Assembly (NCBI GenBank): GCA_002437245.1
Contig: DJOQ01000010.1
Location: 19,759 to 83,758, forward strand
Source of the DNA: Ruminococcaceae bacterium UBA6434
Lineage (GTDB): Bacteria; Bacillota; Clostridia; Oscillospirales; Acutalibacteraceae
Length of the DNA stretch: 64,000 nucleotides
Direction of reading: 5' to 3'
The position numbers were made by a program, and so were the translations under genes. Each line of letters starts with the position of its first letter. Position 1 is the first letter of the stretch. Below are positions 52,735 to 61,200 of this stretch, one piece after another. Below the pieces are notes generated by a model that saw only the letters and a program-made list of their open reading frames with translations, was not told the DNA's origin and did no database searches.

Positions 52735-53052
52735 TTACTTTCCCTCCCGGATCAATTCTGTTATTTTTCGTGCAAAGCCGACGTCGTTGACCGTCAGTAC
52801 GGCGGTCATTTTGGCGCCGAGGCACCTGCCTAAATCGTTCATTGTACAGCCAAGGGTAAATACCGGAGTTTTGCCGCCGGTCTTTTCGCAAAAGGAGATA
52901 AATTCGTTTTTGAGTCTTTCCGACGAATCTGAAGCCAGAATACATACGGAAGCCTTGCCTTCTTTTACGGAGGACAGCGCCGCGTCGTGCCCGAGACTCA
53001 GAGCCGAAGCCCGCCTTGCTATACCGAGCAGCCCTAATGTCCTGTCATTCAT
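52735..53052 (-). CDS. ylxQ: L7Ae-family RNA-binding protein YlxQ
   Basis: A 105-aa L7Ae/L30e/Gadd45-type protein. LGIARRASALSLGHDAAL and KASVCILASDSSERLKN are the kink-turn binding face of the family. It overlaps rnpM by 8 bp and precedes infB by 3 bp, the usual ylxQ location. The RNA target is not known from sequence. Confidence 0.9.
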   Translation of the reverse strand: MNDRTLGLLGIARRASALSLGHDAALSSVKEGKASVCILASDSSERLKNEFISFCEKTGGKTPVFTLGCTMNDLGRCLGAKMTAVLTVNDVGFARKITELIREGK

Positions 53053-53314
53053 TTTCCGAAAGCTCCCTTTCCATCTCGTCGTAAACCTCGTCGGGTACCG
53101 TCACCGAGAACGCGCGGTCTATCCGCTTTGCTTTGCGCGCCGCCTTGAGGCACTGTGCGCTTTTGCATATATACGCTCCCCTGCCCGCCTTTTTGCCGGT
53201 GAGGTCAAGCGAAACCTCGCCCTCGGCGCTTCTGACCACTCTCACAAGTTCCTGTTTGGGCTTTTGGCAACCGCATCCGAGACATTTTCTCAGAGGTATT
53301 TTTTTCTGCTTCAT
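53045..53314 (-). CDS. rnpM: YlxR-family RNA-binding protein (RnpM)
   Basis: An 89-aa protein of the YlxR family. IPLRKCLGCGCQKPKQELVR is the family motif, with a Cys cluster, and GRGAYICKSAQCLKAARK the second part. In Bacillus this protein binds RNase P RNA and has been named RnpM. It lies between nusA and ylxQ, the usual place. Family is certain; activity is by homology. Confidence 0.92.
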   Translation of the reverse strand: MKQKKIPLRKCLGCGCQKPKQELVRVVRSAEGEVSLDLTGKKAGRGAYICKSAQCLKAARKAKRIDRAFSVTVPDEVYDEMERELSENE

Positions 53315-53341
53315 TTTGTTCTCCCTTAAACTCTAAAAGAC

Positions 53342-54391
53342 TCAGCCTTCGTAAAATCCGCTTTCGGGTTTTATATCTATCTTCCAGCCGGTAAGGCGCG
53401 CCGCGAGACGTGCATTCTGACCCTTGTTGCCTATTGCGAGCGAGAGCTGATTATCCGGTACGGTAACAACGCATGATTTAACTTCCGGATCGGGTATCTC
53501 TACATTAAGTACGTTTGCGGGAGCAAGAGCCGCCGCAACAAACTGCTTGGGGTCTTCGCTGTAATTGACTATGTCTATCTTTTCGCCGCCGAGGAGCTCG
53601 ACTATCTTGTTGACTCTCGAGCCTCTCGGACCTATGCAGGCGCCTATTGCGTCCACGTTTTCGTCCTTGCTGCTGACCGCCATTTTCGTTCTGGCGCCGG
53701 CTTCACGCGAAATTGCGTTGATGGTAACGGTGCCGTCGTAAATTTCGGGAACCTCCGTCTCAAACAGACGTTTTACAAGACCCTGATGTGTGCGTGAAAT
53801 CATCGCTTTCGGACCTTTTTCCGTATCTCTGACGTCAACTATAAATACTTTTATAAGCTCGCCGACGGTAAGCTCTTCACCCGGAACCTGCTCGCCCTTC
53901 GGAAGAATTGCCTCCGCCTTGCCGATTTCGAGGGTAGCGTTTCCCGTAATGGGGTCAACGCTGAGAACCTTGGCGGTAACGAGTTCCTGCTGCTTTGACT
54001 GGAACTCCATCATTATCTGACCCTTTTCGGCGTCGCGTATACCCTGACGGATAACGTGCTTTGCGGTCTGAGCTGCTATTCTGCCGAAATCCTTTGTGTC
54101 AAGCATTATCTCGACAGTATCGCCTGCCACGGCGCCGGGTTTGTACTGCTGGGCGTCGGCTACGGTTATGTCGGTATCCTCGTCCTCAATATCGTCCACC
54201 ACGTTTTTGCGGACAAATACGTTCATTTCATACTTTTCGGGGTCGATTTCGCATGAAACTACATCCTTGCCGTTGTAATCCTTGCGGAGCGCCACGATTA
54301 TGGCATTCTGTATCTTCTCATAAAGATACTCGGCAGGAATCCCCTTTTCTTTTTCAAGCATCTGCACAGCTTCAAAAAATTCCTTATTCAT
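53342..54391 (-). CDS. nusA: Transcription termination/antitermination factor NusA
   Basis: A 349-aa NusA with the Firmicute domain set: N-terminal RNA-polymerase-binding domain (residues 1-130), S1 domain (about 135-200) and two KH domains (CIGPRGSRVNKIVELLGGEK and NQLSLAIGNKGQNARLAARL). It lacks the C-terminal acidic repeats of E. coli NusA, as expected. The ATG at 54391 gives the usual MNKEFFEAV start. It is 46 bp after rimP. Certain. Confidence 0.96.
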   Translation of the reverse strand: MNKEFFEAVQMLEKEKGIPAEYLYEKIQNAIIVALRKDYNGKDVVSCEIDPEKYEMNVFVRKNVVDDIEDEDTDITVADAQQYKPGAVAGDTVEIMLDTKDFGRIAAQTAKHVIRQGIRDAEKGQIMMEFQSKQQELVTAKVLSVDPITGNATLEIGKAEAILPKGEQVPGEELTVGELIKVFIVDVRDTEKGPKAMISRTHQGLVKRLFETEVPEIYDGTVTINAISREAGARTKMAVSSKDENVDAIGACIGPRGSRVNKIVELLGGEKIDIVNYSEDPKQFVAAALAPANVLNVEIPDPEVKSCVVTVPDNQLSLAIGNKGQNARLAARLTGWKIDIKPESGFYEG

Positions 54392-54437
54392 TTTAATAAC
54401 CATTCCTTTCAAGGCGGTGTTTCACCGATTTTTTACA

Positions 54438-54914
54438 TTACATATCGAAGTCGTCAAGCTTTACGAATGAAACTTCTTTTTTCTCGAAGGACATTCCGCC
54501 GCCCTCATCGAATTCAACCGTGATAAGACCTGCGTCGTAATCCTTTAAAGTGCATTTGTAAACTCTCTTGCCGTTTACGGGACGTATAAACTTAACTATT
54601 ACGCGGCTGCCGAGGTATCTCGTAAAATGGAAATCCCTTGTAAGCTCGCGCTCAATGCCCGGAGAAGAGACCTGAAGAGAATAACTTCGGTCTATGGGGT
54701 CGGCTTCGTCAAGCGGCTCGTCGAGAGCGTGGCTCATATTTACGCAGTCGTCAATTCCTATGCCGCCGTCCTCTTTATCTATGAATATGCGCAAATACCA
54801 CTCCGCGCCCTCTTTTTGGAAGCGGACGTCCCACAAAATGAGGCCGAGCTCCTCGGCGAGAGGCTGTGCGATATTCCAGACTGTACCTACTGTACCGGTC
54901 AATTTTTCTGCCAT
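54438..54914 (-). CDS. rimP: Ribosome maturation factor RimP
   Basis: A 158-aa RimP. GLILWDVRFQKEGAEWYLRIFI and DPIDRSYSLQVSSPGIEREL are the characteristic sequences of the two-domain fold, needed for 30S maturation. It is the first gene of the rimP-nusA-infB operon. The promoter is about 90 bp upstream. Certain. Confidence 0.95.
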   Translation of the reverse strand: MAEKLTGTVGTVWNIAQPLAEELGLILWDVRFQKEGAEWYLRIFIDKEDGGIGIDDCVNMSHALDEPLDEADPIDRSYSLQVSSPGIERELTRDFHFTRYLGSRVIVKFIRPVNGKRVYKCTLKDYDAGLITVEFDEGGGMSFEKKEVSFVKLDDFDM

Positions 54915-54954
54915 TCGGATATATCCTTTCGTAAAAAAGTCTTAACAAAACTAA

Positions 54955-54976
54955 GAGAGCGGGTCGCCCCACTCTC
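54955..54976 (-). other. Small hairpin in the leader of the rimP-nusA operon
   Basis: GAGAG-C-GGG and CCC-A-CTCTC pair around a TCGC loop with one internal mismatch. It has no T-run after it. It may be part of leader regulation of the operon, but no protein or factor is indicated. Confidence 0.35.
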
Positions 54977-55002
54977 AATCATACGAATATTCTTACTGTG
55001 TT

Positions 55003-55031
55003 ATAATACCATATATATATACGGTTTGCAA
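55003..55031 (-). promoter_or_regulatory. Promoter of the rimP-nusA operon
   Basis: On the - strand, TTGCAA (55031-55026) and TATTAT (55008-55003) are 17 nt apart, with TGG forming an extended -10. It starts directly after the stop codon of the 63-aa gene. Confidence 0.75.
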
Positions 55032-55039
55032 GCTTTTTT

Positions 55040-55231
55040 TCAAAGGTCGTCGGAATCCTGCTCGGGTTCGTTGTCGATGCCTGCGGGATTGCCCGTATAG
55101 CTGCCCAAAACGTCGGCATTTGTGGTATCGTTGTAGCCGTTCCAGATTTCAGCCATCTCCGTGCCGAGTTCGCTGAGCTTATTTACAGCCTTCTTTGACG
55201 GCTTCTTTTCGTTTTTATCTTTTTTACTCAA
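55040..55231 (-). CDS. Conserved small protein of unknown function, 63 aa
   Basis: A 63-aa hydrophilic protein starting at TTG 55231, with GAAAGGA 9 nt upstream. The N-terminal part is lysine-rich (SKKDKNEKKPSKKAVNKLS). The C-terminal half holds ADVLGSYTGNPAG and ends EPEQDSDDL; I know similar GSYTG-and-QDADDL tails from short clostridial proteins of unknown function. A longer ATG start (55309) lacks a ribosome binding site. It is immediately upstream of, and on the same strand as, the rimP operon. No function can be given. Confidence 0.65.
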   Translation of the reverse strand: MSKKDKNEKKPSKKAVNKLSELGTEMAEIWNGYNDTTNADVLGSYTGNPAGIDNEPEQDSDDL

Positions 55232-55391
55232 AATTATCAATCCTTTCTTCTTATGCCTCATGCGGCTGAGCAAGCGAAATACCGCCGCAATACGGTTTTT
55301 GTTCGGCATATCGGGTTAGGCTCTCGCCTGCTTAATCTTATTATGCCGAAAAACAGGCACTATATTTATTATCTTTTTTGTTATTTTCAGG

Positions 55392-55420
55392 TTGACTTTT
55401 AAAATTTTAGTTGTTATAAT
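55392..55420 (+). promoter_or_regulatory. Promoter of the sortase-type surface protein gene
   Basis: TTGACT (55392-55397) and TATAAT (55415-55420), 17-nt spacer, 57 bp before the ATG. Confidence 0.8.
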
Positions 55421-55477
55421 ACAAGAGAATATAAAGGGGTCATTCCCTAACAAAAAATGAAAGGGTTTGTTTAAGTT

Positions 55478-56200
55478 ATGAAAAAGACGATTTCTGTTAT
55501 TGTCGCCATTGCCATGATGCTTATGATAAGCATTCCCGCATTTGCAGGCAATTTTGATGACAACGCCGATCTCACCGCTCAGCAGAAGGTTTTTGCCGAA
55601 GTTATTTATGACGGTCTTACCGCAGGCAATACCACCGCTGATTCTCTCGCAAATTATGTAGGCAGCAACCTCGATTACAAAAACGACATTACATCTCCCG
55701 ACACAATTGCGGACGATGTTTCCGTTGCTTTAGAGGCTGCTAACGCAAAGCTTGCTGCGCCCATTACCGATGAAAATGTCATCAACACAATGGTGCTCAG
55801 ATTGTATGCAACCATTACCGGCCACTATCAGGCAGCTAACGGTGAAGGTCCTACAAACAACGGCTCAAACGGCAGCGGCAGCGCTATACTCGATAAGCTC
55901 TTCCCCGATTTTTCAAACGGTGATTTCAGCGACCTCTTCAAAGGCGCCTCTGACTCCATCTCTCAGATCGGCGGAGCTATTTCAGATCTCCTCGGCGGTC
56001 TCGGCATCGGCGGTTCGGGTGACACCACCAATACCACAAAGCCTACTACCACAAAAAAAGCAAACAGCTCTACAAAGACTACAACTGCTTCTATCCCGAA
56101 AACCGGCGATGTTGCTTTGTTTGCAGTTGCAGGTGTTGCGGTAGCAGCAGGTCTTGCACTTGTACTTACCAAGAAGAGCAAGGATTCTGACGAGAAATAA
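55478..56200 (+). CDS. Secreted surface protein with IPKTG sorting signal
   Basis: A 240-aa protein. Residues 1-23 are a signal peptide (MKKTISVIVAIAMMLMISIPAFA). The mature N-terminal half is a helical domain of unknown family (residues about 30-130), followed by a glycine-rich stretch and a threonine/lysine-rich spacer. The C-terminus has IPKTG (206-210), a hydrophobic segment and a charged tail, the layout of sortase substrates; the motif is a variant of LPxTG. No sortase gene is in the window. It has its own strong promoter and terminator, so it may be abundant. Function is unknown. Confidence 0.8.
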   Translation: MKKTISVIVAIAMMLMISIPAFAGNFDDNADLTAQQKVFAEVIYDGLTAGNTTADSLANYVGSNLDYKNDITSPDTIADDVSVALEAANAKLAAPITDENVINTMVLRLYATITGHYQAANGEGPTNNGSNGSGSAILDKLFPDFSNGDFSDLFKGASDSISQIGGAISDLLGGLGIGGSGDTTNTTKPTTTKKANSSTKTTTASIPKTGDVALFAVAGVAVAAGLALVLTKKSKDSDEK

Positions 56201-56229
56201 AACTTAACACAAAGCTTTTTGTAAAAAAA

Positions 56230-56262
56230 CCTCAATCTCCTAAAAGAGATTGAGGTTTTTAT
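56230..56262. terminator. Bidirectional terminator between the surface protein gene and the DUF5054 gene
   Basis: Stem CCTCAATCTC (56230-56239) and GAGATTGAGG (56246-56255), CTAAAA loop, then TTTTT on the + strand; the - strand has a T-run as well. Confidence 0.85.
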
Positions 56263-56283
56263 TGTTCTTTTTTAATTTGGAAA

Positions 56284-58257
56284 TCAAGAGTTTAATCCGG
56301 AGTCTAACCCGTAGTTATGTTTAATATCTATTCTGAATTTAAAATATGCGTTGTCATCATACCAAAGCGGGAAATTAGTGCCCCATATATTGTCGTGGAG
56401 AATATATGTAAGCCCGTCCGATAAAGGCGAATACACATTGTCAAAGCGAAGTATTTTGCCGTTACCTATGCCGACAAGCGGCGAATGGTAATTATGAACC
56501 ACGGCATTATCGAGTGTAACATTTTGCACCGCCGAGATATTGCGGTTTCCGTTTTTAACAATATCATACGGGTCGATTTTTACTTCAAGCTTTTGGAACT
56601 CAATGCCCTTGCTCTCCGGATAGATATGAAACATAGTACTCTCCGGCAGACGGTTAGCGGATTTATTGAGCCACAATATTTCAGCTGTAACTCCGTTTTC
56701 GTCAACGGTGTATTTGATTTCCAAAACCGACGGCGCACCGAGATTTTCCGAAAAATATTCATCAATATACAATTTTGCAAGAAAAACCGCTTTGTCTTGA
56801 GCCATATGCGCAGAAAGCTCTTTAAGAGAATAATCGTATCTTCCCGACTTGTATTTTTTTGCGATTCTTTCGATATTCGGCTTACCGAAATCAGGCTTTG
56901 CCCAAATCGCCGTCTTTTCCAAATCGCGGCTGTAATGTGCAAACCAATACTCATAATCCGAGTAATTATATGAGTCATACGTCACACACGGCAGAGAATT
57001 GTCCCTGATAATCACCGCGTTGCCCTTTGCAAGTCTTTTGATTCCGCCGTATGAGTTAAACGCAATTTTTACATCGCCTACCGTATAATCTTTATCGGCC
57101 TCCGCTTTTTCGGCTGAAATATCAAACGGCTTTTTCGGCAGCAAAGCGGAGAGCACGTCCTGCGCCTGTTTTTTATGCTCTTCGGATAATCCGTTTACCG
57201 CCTTTTCGATATAGAGCCTTTGCTCCTGCCAGCTCTTCTCTATTTTTTGATAAGACGGCTTTTTTCGGCGTGCGGAAGTAAAATCATCTTTCAGATAGTT
57301 TTCATATTCGCCGAGAGCGATTTTGACATCCATACCGCACGTATGCTCTGCAATACAGAGAATGTTATCGGCGAGATTTATATATTCATCGTTTCTTTTC
57401 AGCGAACCGTCCGAAAGCCATCTGTTTTTAAGTGATATCAACGTCCGCAGTGCGGCTGATTTATATGGGTCGGCGGCACTGCCGTGTATCCAGCTGTCGC
57501 CTATCTCTTGTGTAACGACAGGCAATTTATCGCGCACAGCCCAAATTTTTTCGGCATAATCGTCGAGAGTGCCTGCAATCACCTCATATCCCGGATATTT
57601 TAATTTTACGGACTTGATATTTTTCAGAACGGCGCTCTTTTTTCCCGAGCCGTGATTATCAAGAGTGTGGTCAAAATACAACACATCGTCCACATATTCA
57701 TTCTTGTAAGCGCCGCCGTATTCGCCCGAATAAATGACAACTACCTCGCTGTCTTTATACTTCCACAAAAAGCACTCGGGCACATCGGGCATTGCGGACG
57801 CGCCGTTTACGCCTATGTGCAAAAGTCTGATACCCTTTTCGGCGAGGTACGGTATAAGCGCCTTGGTGTGACCCGGAACGTCTGTCATTTTTGCAGAAAT
57901 TGTTTTTCTGCCTCTGATATTGTCTATTTCGTCAACCAAAGACAGCCCGTACCTGACGGTATCGCCGTCCAAAAGCTCCGTATGCATTGTAAACGGGAGC
58001 GCGTGAGGTGCAATATATCCCTTTTTCAACGCCGAAACAAGCTTTTCACGATTTTCGGCTTTTCCGTGTTTCAGTTCCTCCTTGAGCAACCACGAACCGG
58101 TGGTCCACACAAAATTAGGTCTGTCGGTATTTACGGCCTCGGCTGTATCTATAGCCTCGGGTATAAACTCATCAAGATATTTTTTTCTGATATTTTCAGC
58201 AAGGTCGGTAAAACCCAAATCAAGATGCGTTTTTGAAACAACAATTACTTTTTTCAT
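56284..58257 (-). CDS. DUF5054 / GH38-like glycoside hydrolase-type protein
   Basis: A 657-aa protein. VVSKTHLDLGFTDLAENIRKKYL at the start (in part KTHLDLGFTD) is close to the metal-binding HxHxDxGW region of family GH38 alpha-mannosidases, and I recall the DUF5054 family with this same start. KMTDVPGHTKALIPYLAEKG resembles the second active-site region. The C-terminal half is beta-rich. It is probably a glycan-processing enzyme, cytoplasmic since no signal peptide is seen. ATG at 58257 has AGGAG 5 nt upstream. It is 68 bp after a GPH-type transporter gene and ends in a shared terminator. Exact substrate is unknown. Confidence 0.72.
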   Translation of the reverse strand: MKKVIVVSKTHLDLGFTDLAENIRKKYLDEFIPEAIDTAEAVNTDRPNFVWTTGSWLLKEELKHGKAENREKLVSALKKGYIAPHALPFTMHTELLDGDTVRYGLSLVDEIDNIRGRKTISAKMTDVPGHTKALIPYLAEKGIRLLHIGVNGASAMPDVPECFLWKYKDSEVVVIYSGEYGGAYKNEYVDDVLYFDHTLDNHGSGKKSAVLKNIKSVKLKYPGYEVIAGTLDDYAEKIWAVRDKLPVVTQEIGDSWIHGSAADPYKSAALRTLISLKNRWLSDGSLKRNDEYINLADNILCIAEHTCGMDVKIALGEYENYLKDDFTSARRKKPSYQKIEKSWQEQRLYIEKAVNGLSEEHKKQAQDVLSALLPKKPFDISAEKAEADKDYTVGDVKIAFNSYGGIKRLAKGNAVIIRDNSLPCVTYDSYNYSDYEYWFAHYSRDLEKTAIWAKPDFGKPNIERIAKKYKSGRYDYSLKELSAHMAQDKAVFLAKLYIDEYFSENLGAPSVLEIKYTVDENGVTAEILWLNKSANRLPESTMFHIYPESKGIEFQKLEVKIDPYDIVKNGNRNISAVQNVTLDNAVVHNYHSPLVGIGNGKILRFDNVYSPLSDGLTYILHDNIWGTNFPLWYDDNAYFKFRIDIKHNYGLDSGLNS

Positions 58258-58272
58258 ATTTTCTCCTATAGG

Positions 58273-58306
58273 AAAATATCTCCCACCCAAAGATGAGAGA
58301 TATTTT
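58273..58306 (-). other. Intercistronic hairpin between the transporter and DUF5054 genes
   Basis: Arms AAAATATCTC (58273-58282) and GAGATATTTT (58297-58306) are perfectly complementary. It has only a weak T-run on the - strand, so it may stabilise or process the mRNA rather than end it. Confidence 0.5.
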
Positions 58307-58325
58307 TTATTAAATATTACATGGA

Positions 58326-59777
58326 TTATTCGGCGTTGTTAAGGTTGTATTTATTTCTCTGCTCCAAAAGCGCTTCGTGAATTTCCTCTTTTCTCTTGCC
58401 GGTAAGCTTATAGAAGAAGAACGGAACACCTGCAAGGAACATCATAATACCGTGGAAAATCGTGTAGAAGAACAGCATCCATATTTTGGTTTTGAGCGAC
58501 TGCATTGTGCCGTCCTCAATGCCCTGAACATAACCGCATATTGAATTGTCGCCGTAGAGGATAAGCGGGGACAAAGCGCCTGCGATAGTGCCGCTGACCA
58601 TAGTGAAAATACCTATAACAAAGGGAAGCGATGAATCAAGGCGCTTACCCGTTTTAAGCTCGATATCCTCCAAAACGTCTGCCTGGAACATACTCGGCAA
58701 AAGGTTTGACGCGCCGAACTGCAAGCCGATTAAGAAGAGGAATACGATAAATACGATTTGAAGCGGACCGCCGCTCTTTTCCTGCTTGAAATATGTAAAG
58801 CCGATAAGGAACGCACAGGTGTTTGCGATAATCGAATAAATACCGCTTGCAATGTAAAGAGTACGCGAATCGAACTTTTTAAGCAGGAAGTTGATAATGA
58901 GCATACCTACCGCCGTGCCGATACCCGTAGGCAAGCCGAAGAGGAGGAATTTACTCGACGAGCCGAGAAGAGCCGCTGCAAGGAATACGCCCATATAGTT
59001 TGCGATGCTTCTGAAGCTCTTTAAAAATTCCGATATGATAATAGTCCATGCATACTTATTTTTAAGAATATCGCCGAAGCCTACCAGCGGATTTTTCTTT
59101 TCGTTGTCATATGCAATGCGCTCTCTTGTCATTTTCATGCCGATGAGCATTGTGATAATGCCCAAAACGCCGCTCAAAGCCGCGCAAACAATAAACTGAA
59201 GCGCCTGATTGTCTTTCCAGATAAGATTTAAAACGACAACTATTACAAGTGAAGCAGAATTGCCGACAGCAGATACAATGCCTCTGAATGAAATAACCGT
59301 ATCGCGCTCTTTGAGATTAGGCGTCATGACAACGGCAATATTATTGATTGTATTGCCGAAGGTGTTCAAAGCGCCCCATAAAACGGCAACGGTGATTATG
59401 TAAATCATCAAAAGCGAGCCGGTTATGCTCTTTGGGACCCAGAAGCTGAGGAACAGAAGAATACCCATGGGTATTGCCGCAAGCATAACAAGCGGTCTGA
59501 ATTTACCGCTTTTGCCTATGCTTCTGCCGTCAATATACATAACTATAAAGAAGTTGAGTATAAACGGCACAACGCTTGTAATTACGCTGAAAAGCGACGA
59601 TTCCTTATTGGTAATCTGAACAACGTCAACGAGGAACGCGTTACGATACTGACCTACAAAGCCGGTCATATTCGTGTAAAAAAATACGGCTATCAAATAC
59701 CATATAAATTCGCTCGTTTTTACGTACTTTTTATCTGCGTCGGCATTTTTTAAAACAGCGCTTGATATCTCGGTCAT
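58326..59777 (-). CDS. GPH/MFS-type sugar transporter
   Basis: A 483-aa membrane protein with about 12 hydrophobic segments, fitting the glycoside-pentoside-hexuronide:cation symporter branch of the MFS. FRGIVSAVGNSASLVIVVVL, DVLEDIELKTGKRLDSSLPF and GLQFGASNLLPSMFQADVLED are similar to that family. It would import a sugar or glycoside by cation symport. It lies between the metallophosphoesterase (2 bp) and DUF5054 genes, so the three probably form one operon. Transported compound unknown. Confidence 0.8.
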   Translation of the reverse strand: MTEISSAVLKNADADKKYVKTSEFIWYLIAVFFYTNMTGFVGQYRNAFLVDVVQITNKESSLFSVITSVVPFILNFFIVMYIDGRSIGKSGKFRPLVMLAAIPMGILLFLSFWVPKSITGSLLMIYIITVAVLWGALNTFGNTINNIAVVMTPNLKERDTVISFRGIVSAVGNSASLVIVVVLNLIWKDNQALQFIVCAALSGVLGIITMLIGMKMTRERIAYDNEKKNPLVGFGDILKNKYAWTIIISEFLKSFRSIANYMGVFLAAALLGSSSKFLLFGLPTGIGTAVGMLIINFLLKKFDSRTLYIASGIYSIIANTCAFLIGFTYFKQEKSGGPLQIVFIVFLFLIGLQFGASNLLPSMFQADVLEDIELKTGKRLDSSLPFVIGIFTMVSGTIAGALSPLILYGDNSICGYVQGIEDGTMQSLKTKIWMLFFYTIFHGIMMFLAGVPFFFYKLTGKRKEEIHEALLEQRNKYNLNNAE

Positions 59778-59779
59778 AA

Positions 59780-61111
59780 TTACTCCCCCTTAGAGGCAAT
59801 ATTATAATTGTTTTTGTTTATATTAAGAGTTAAATCCCAGTCCTGTTGCTCATCGTCGCCTATCATATTAAGGACAAACGAATTGATATCGCTAAGCACC
59901 GCGTTTTTCTTGCACATTTTCTTTTCGATAACTCGGGTGACCGGGCGAAGCCTTTTCAGCGCTTTTTCCATGGCACTGTATATCGGCGTTTCCTTTACAT
60001 ACGGCTCGTTGCCGATAAAAATATTTCTTACAAGCTCTATGCCCAAATCTTTGGCAAGTCTGTTTTCCACGCTTTTGTCAACCTTAAGCCACAAAAGCCT
60101 GCCGACTTTTTTCAATGTCAGCTTGTCGAGCATTTTGTTTACGGGTTTCGGCAAAATCTCAGCCATTTTGATATTTATCATTCTGTCAAAACGCCATTTT
60201 AAATACTCTTCCGCCGTTCTGCCGCCCTTATCACAGTCAAAATCATCTATGGTGTACGACTTGATGCTTACCGTGTTTTTATCCTCAAACGTAACTTTTC
60301 GGTAAGCGCACGGACATCCCACAAAACACGCGGTCTGCACGTCCGTTATTGTATTGTTGTTTTCGGTGGTGTAATCCGTCACCGACTGCGCGTGCATATG
60401 ACCCGTAAAAATCAAATCCACGCCGGAATCCGCAAGCGCTTTTGCGGTCTTTTCCCAGTCTGTCAAATGGGAGTCACCTATTAAATTCATAATCGGCGAA
60501 AACGGCAAAAGCGGATAATGCGTCATTGCAAATATGTAGTTGCCGCTTTTGTGCGCATCCTCGATTTGCTCTTTCGCCCACTGCATCTGATCGTCCCAAA
60601 TGCCCTTGAAATCTTTGCAGTCGCCGTCGCAGTTGAGAGCGAGCAGCCTTATACCGTCCGCAAGCTGAGCCACATACGACATACTTTTTTTGTGCTCGCT
60701 GACGGCGGAGTCAAAGCCGAAATCTTTGTAAAAATCTCTAAGCTCTTCTCTCTGCATACCCTTAACGGGAATTGTTTTGTCGCCGTCAAATTCGCACGGT
60801 TCCTCCGCGTAATCGTGACGCGCCGTAATGAGATATATTTTTTTGCCCTGCTCTTTTAACTTGTAAAGCCTGTCTCTGAAACCGACATGGCTTTGATATT
60901 CTCCCCTGTAGACAAGGTCGCCCGGAATAAGAATGACATCGGTCTGCTTGTCGGCAGCTATTTTTGCAAAACCTGCGTCCACAATCGCCGGAGTTTCGGC
61001 AATGCACTTCTGGTCGGTTTTGCTGCGCTCCTCGTACGCTTTTCCGCTGCGTTTAAAGGAACTGTCATAATAATGAGTATCGGTAACAAGATAGAAACTG
61101 AATTTTCCCAT
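59780..61111 (-). CDS. Calcineurin-like metallophosphoesterase with altered GNHD motif
   Basis: A 443-aa metallophosphoesterase. Motifs are VTDTHYY (residues about 9-15, D-x-H), ILIPGDLVYRGEYQSH, TARHDY, MTHYPLLPFSP and DLIFTGHMHAQS. In the usual GNHD motif the Asn is replaced by Arg (ARHD), so metal binding or catalysis may differ. The C-terminal 150 residues are unrecognised. It is the first gene of the DUF5054 operon, just after the AraC gene. Probable role is removal of phosphate from a sugar or lipid, unproved. Confidence 0.8.
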   Translation of the reverse strand: MGKFSFYLVTDTHYYDSSFKRSGKAYEERSKTDQKCIAETPAIVDAGFAKIAADKQTDVILIPGDLVYRGEYQSHVGFRDRLYKLKEQGKKIYLITARHDYAEEPCEFDGDKTIPVKGMQREELRDFYKDFGFDSAVSEHKKSMSYVAQLADGIRLLALNCDGDCKDFKGIWDDQMQWAKEQIEDAHKSGNYIFAMTHYPLLPFSPIMNLIGDSHLTDWEKTAKALADSGVDLIFTGHMHAQSVTDYTTENNNTITDVQTACFVGCPCAYRKVTFEDKNTVSIKSYTIDDFDCDKGGRTAEEYLKWRFDRMINIKMAEILPKPVNKMLDKLTLKKVGRLLWLKVDKSVENRLAKDLGIELVRNIFIGNEPYVKETPIYSAMEKALKRLRPVTRVIEKKMCKKNAVLSDINSFVLNMIGDDEQQDWDLTLNINKNNYNIASKGE

Positions 61112-61200
61112 AATTTCGTCCTCGATTTAGCATCTTTATTAAAAATAGCACATAACATCGCCGAATTCAGTAGAATATATCATAAAATATTTACGATTTA

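Noticed and set aside
55231..55309. ATG at 55309 as start of the small conserved protein
   Set aside because: No ribosome binding site precedes it, whereas the TTG at 55231 has GAAAGGA at 9 nt.
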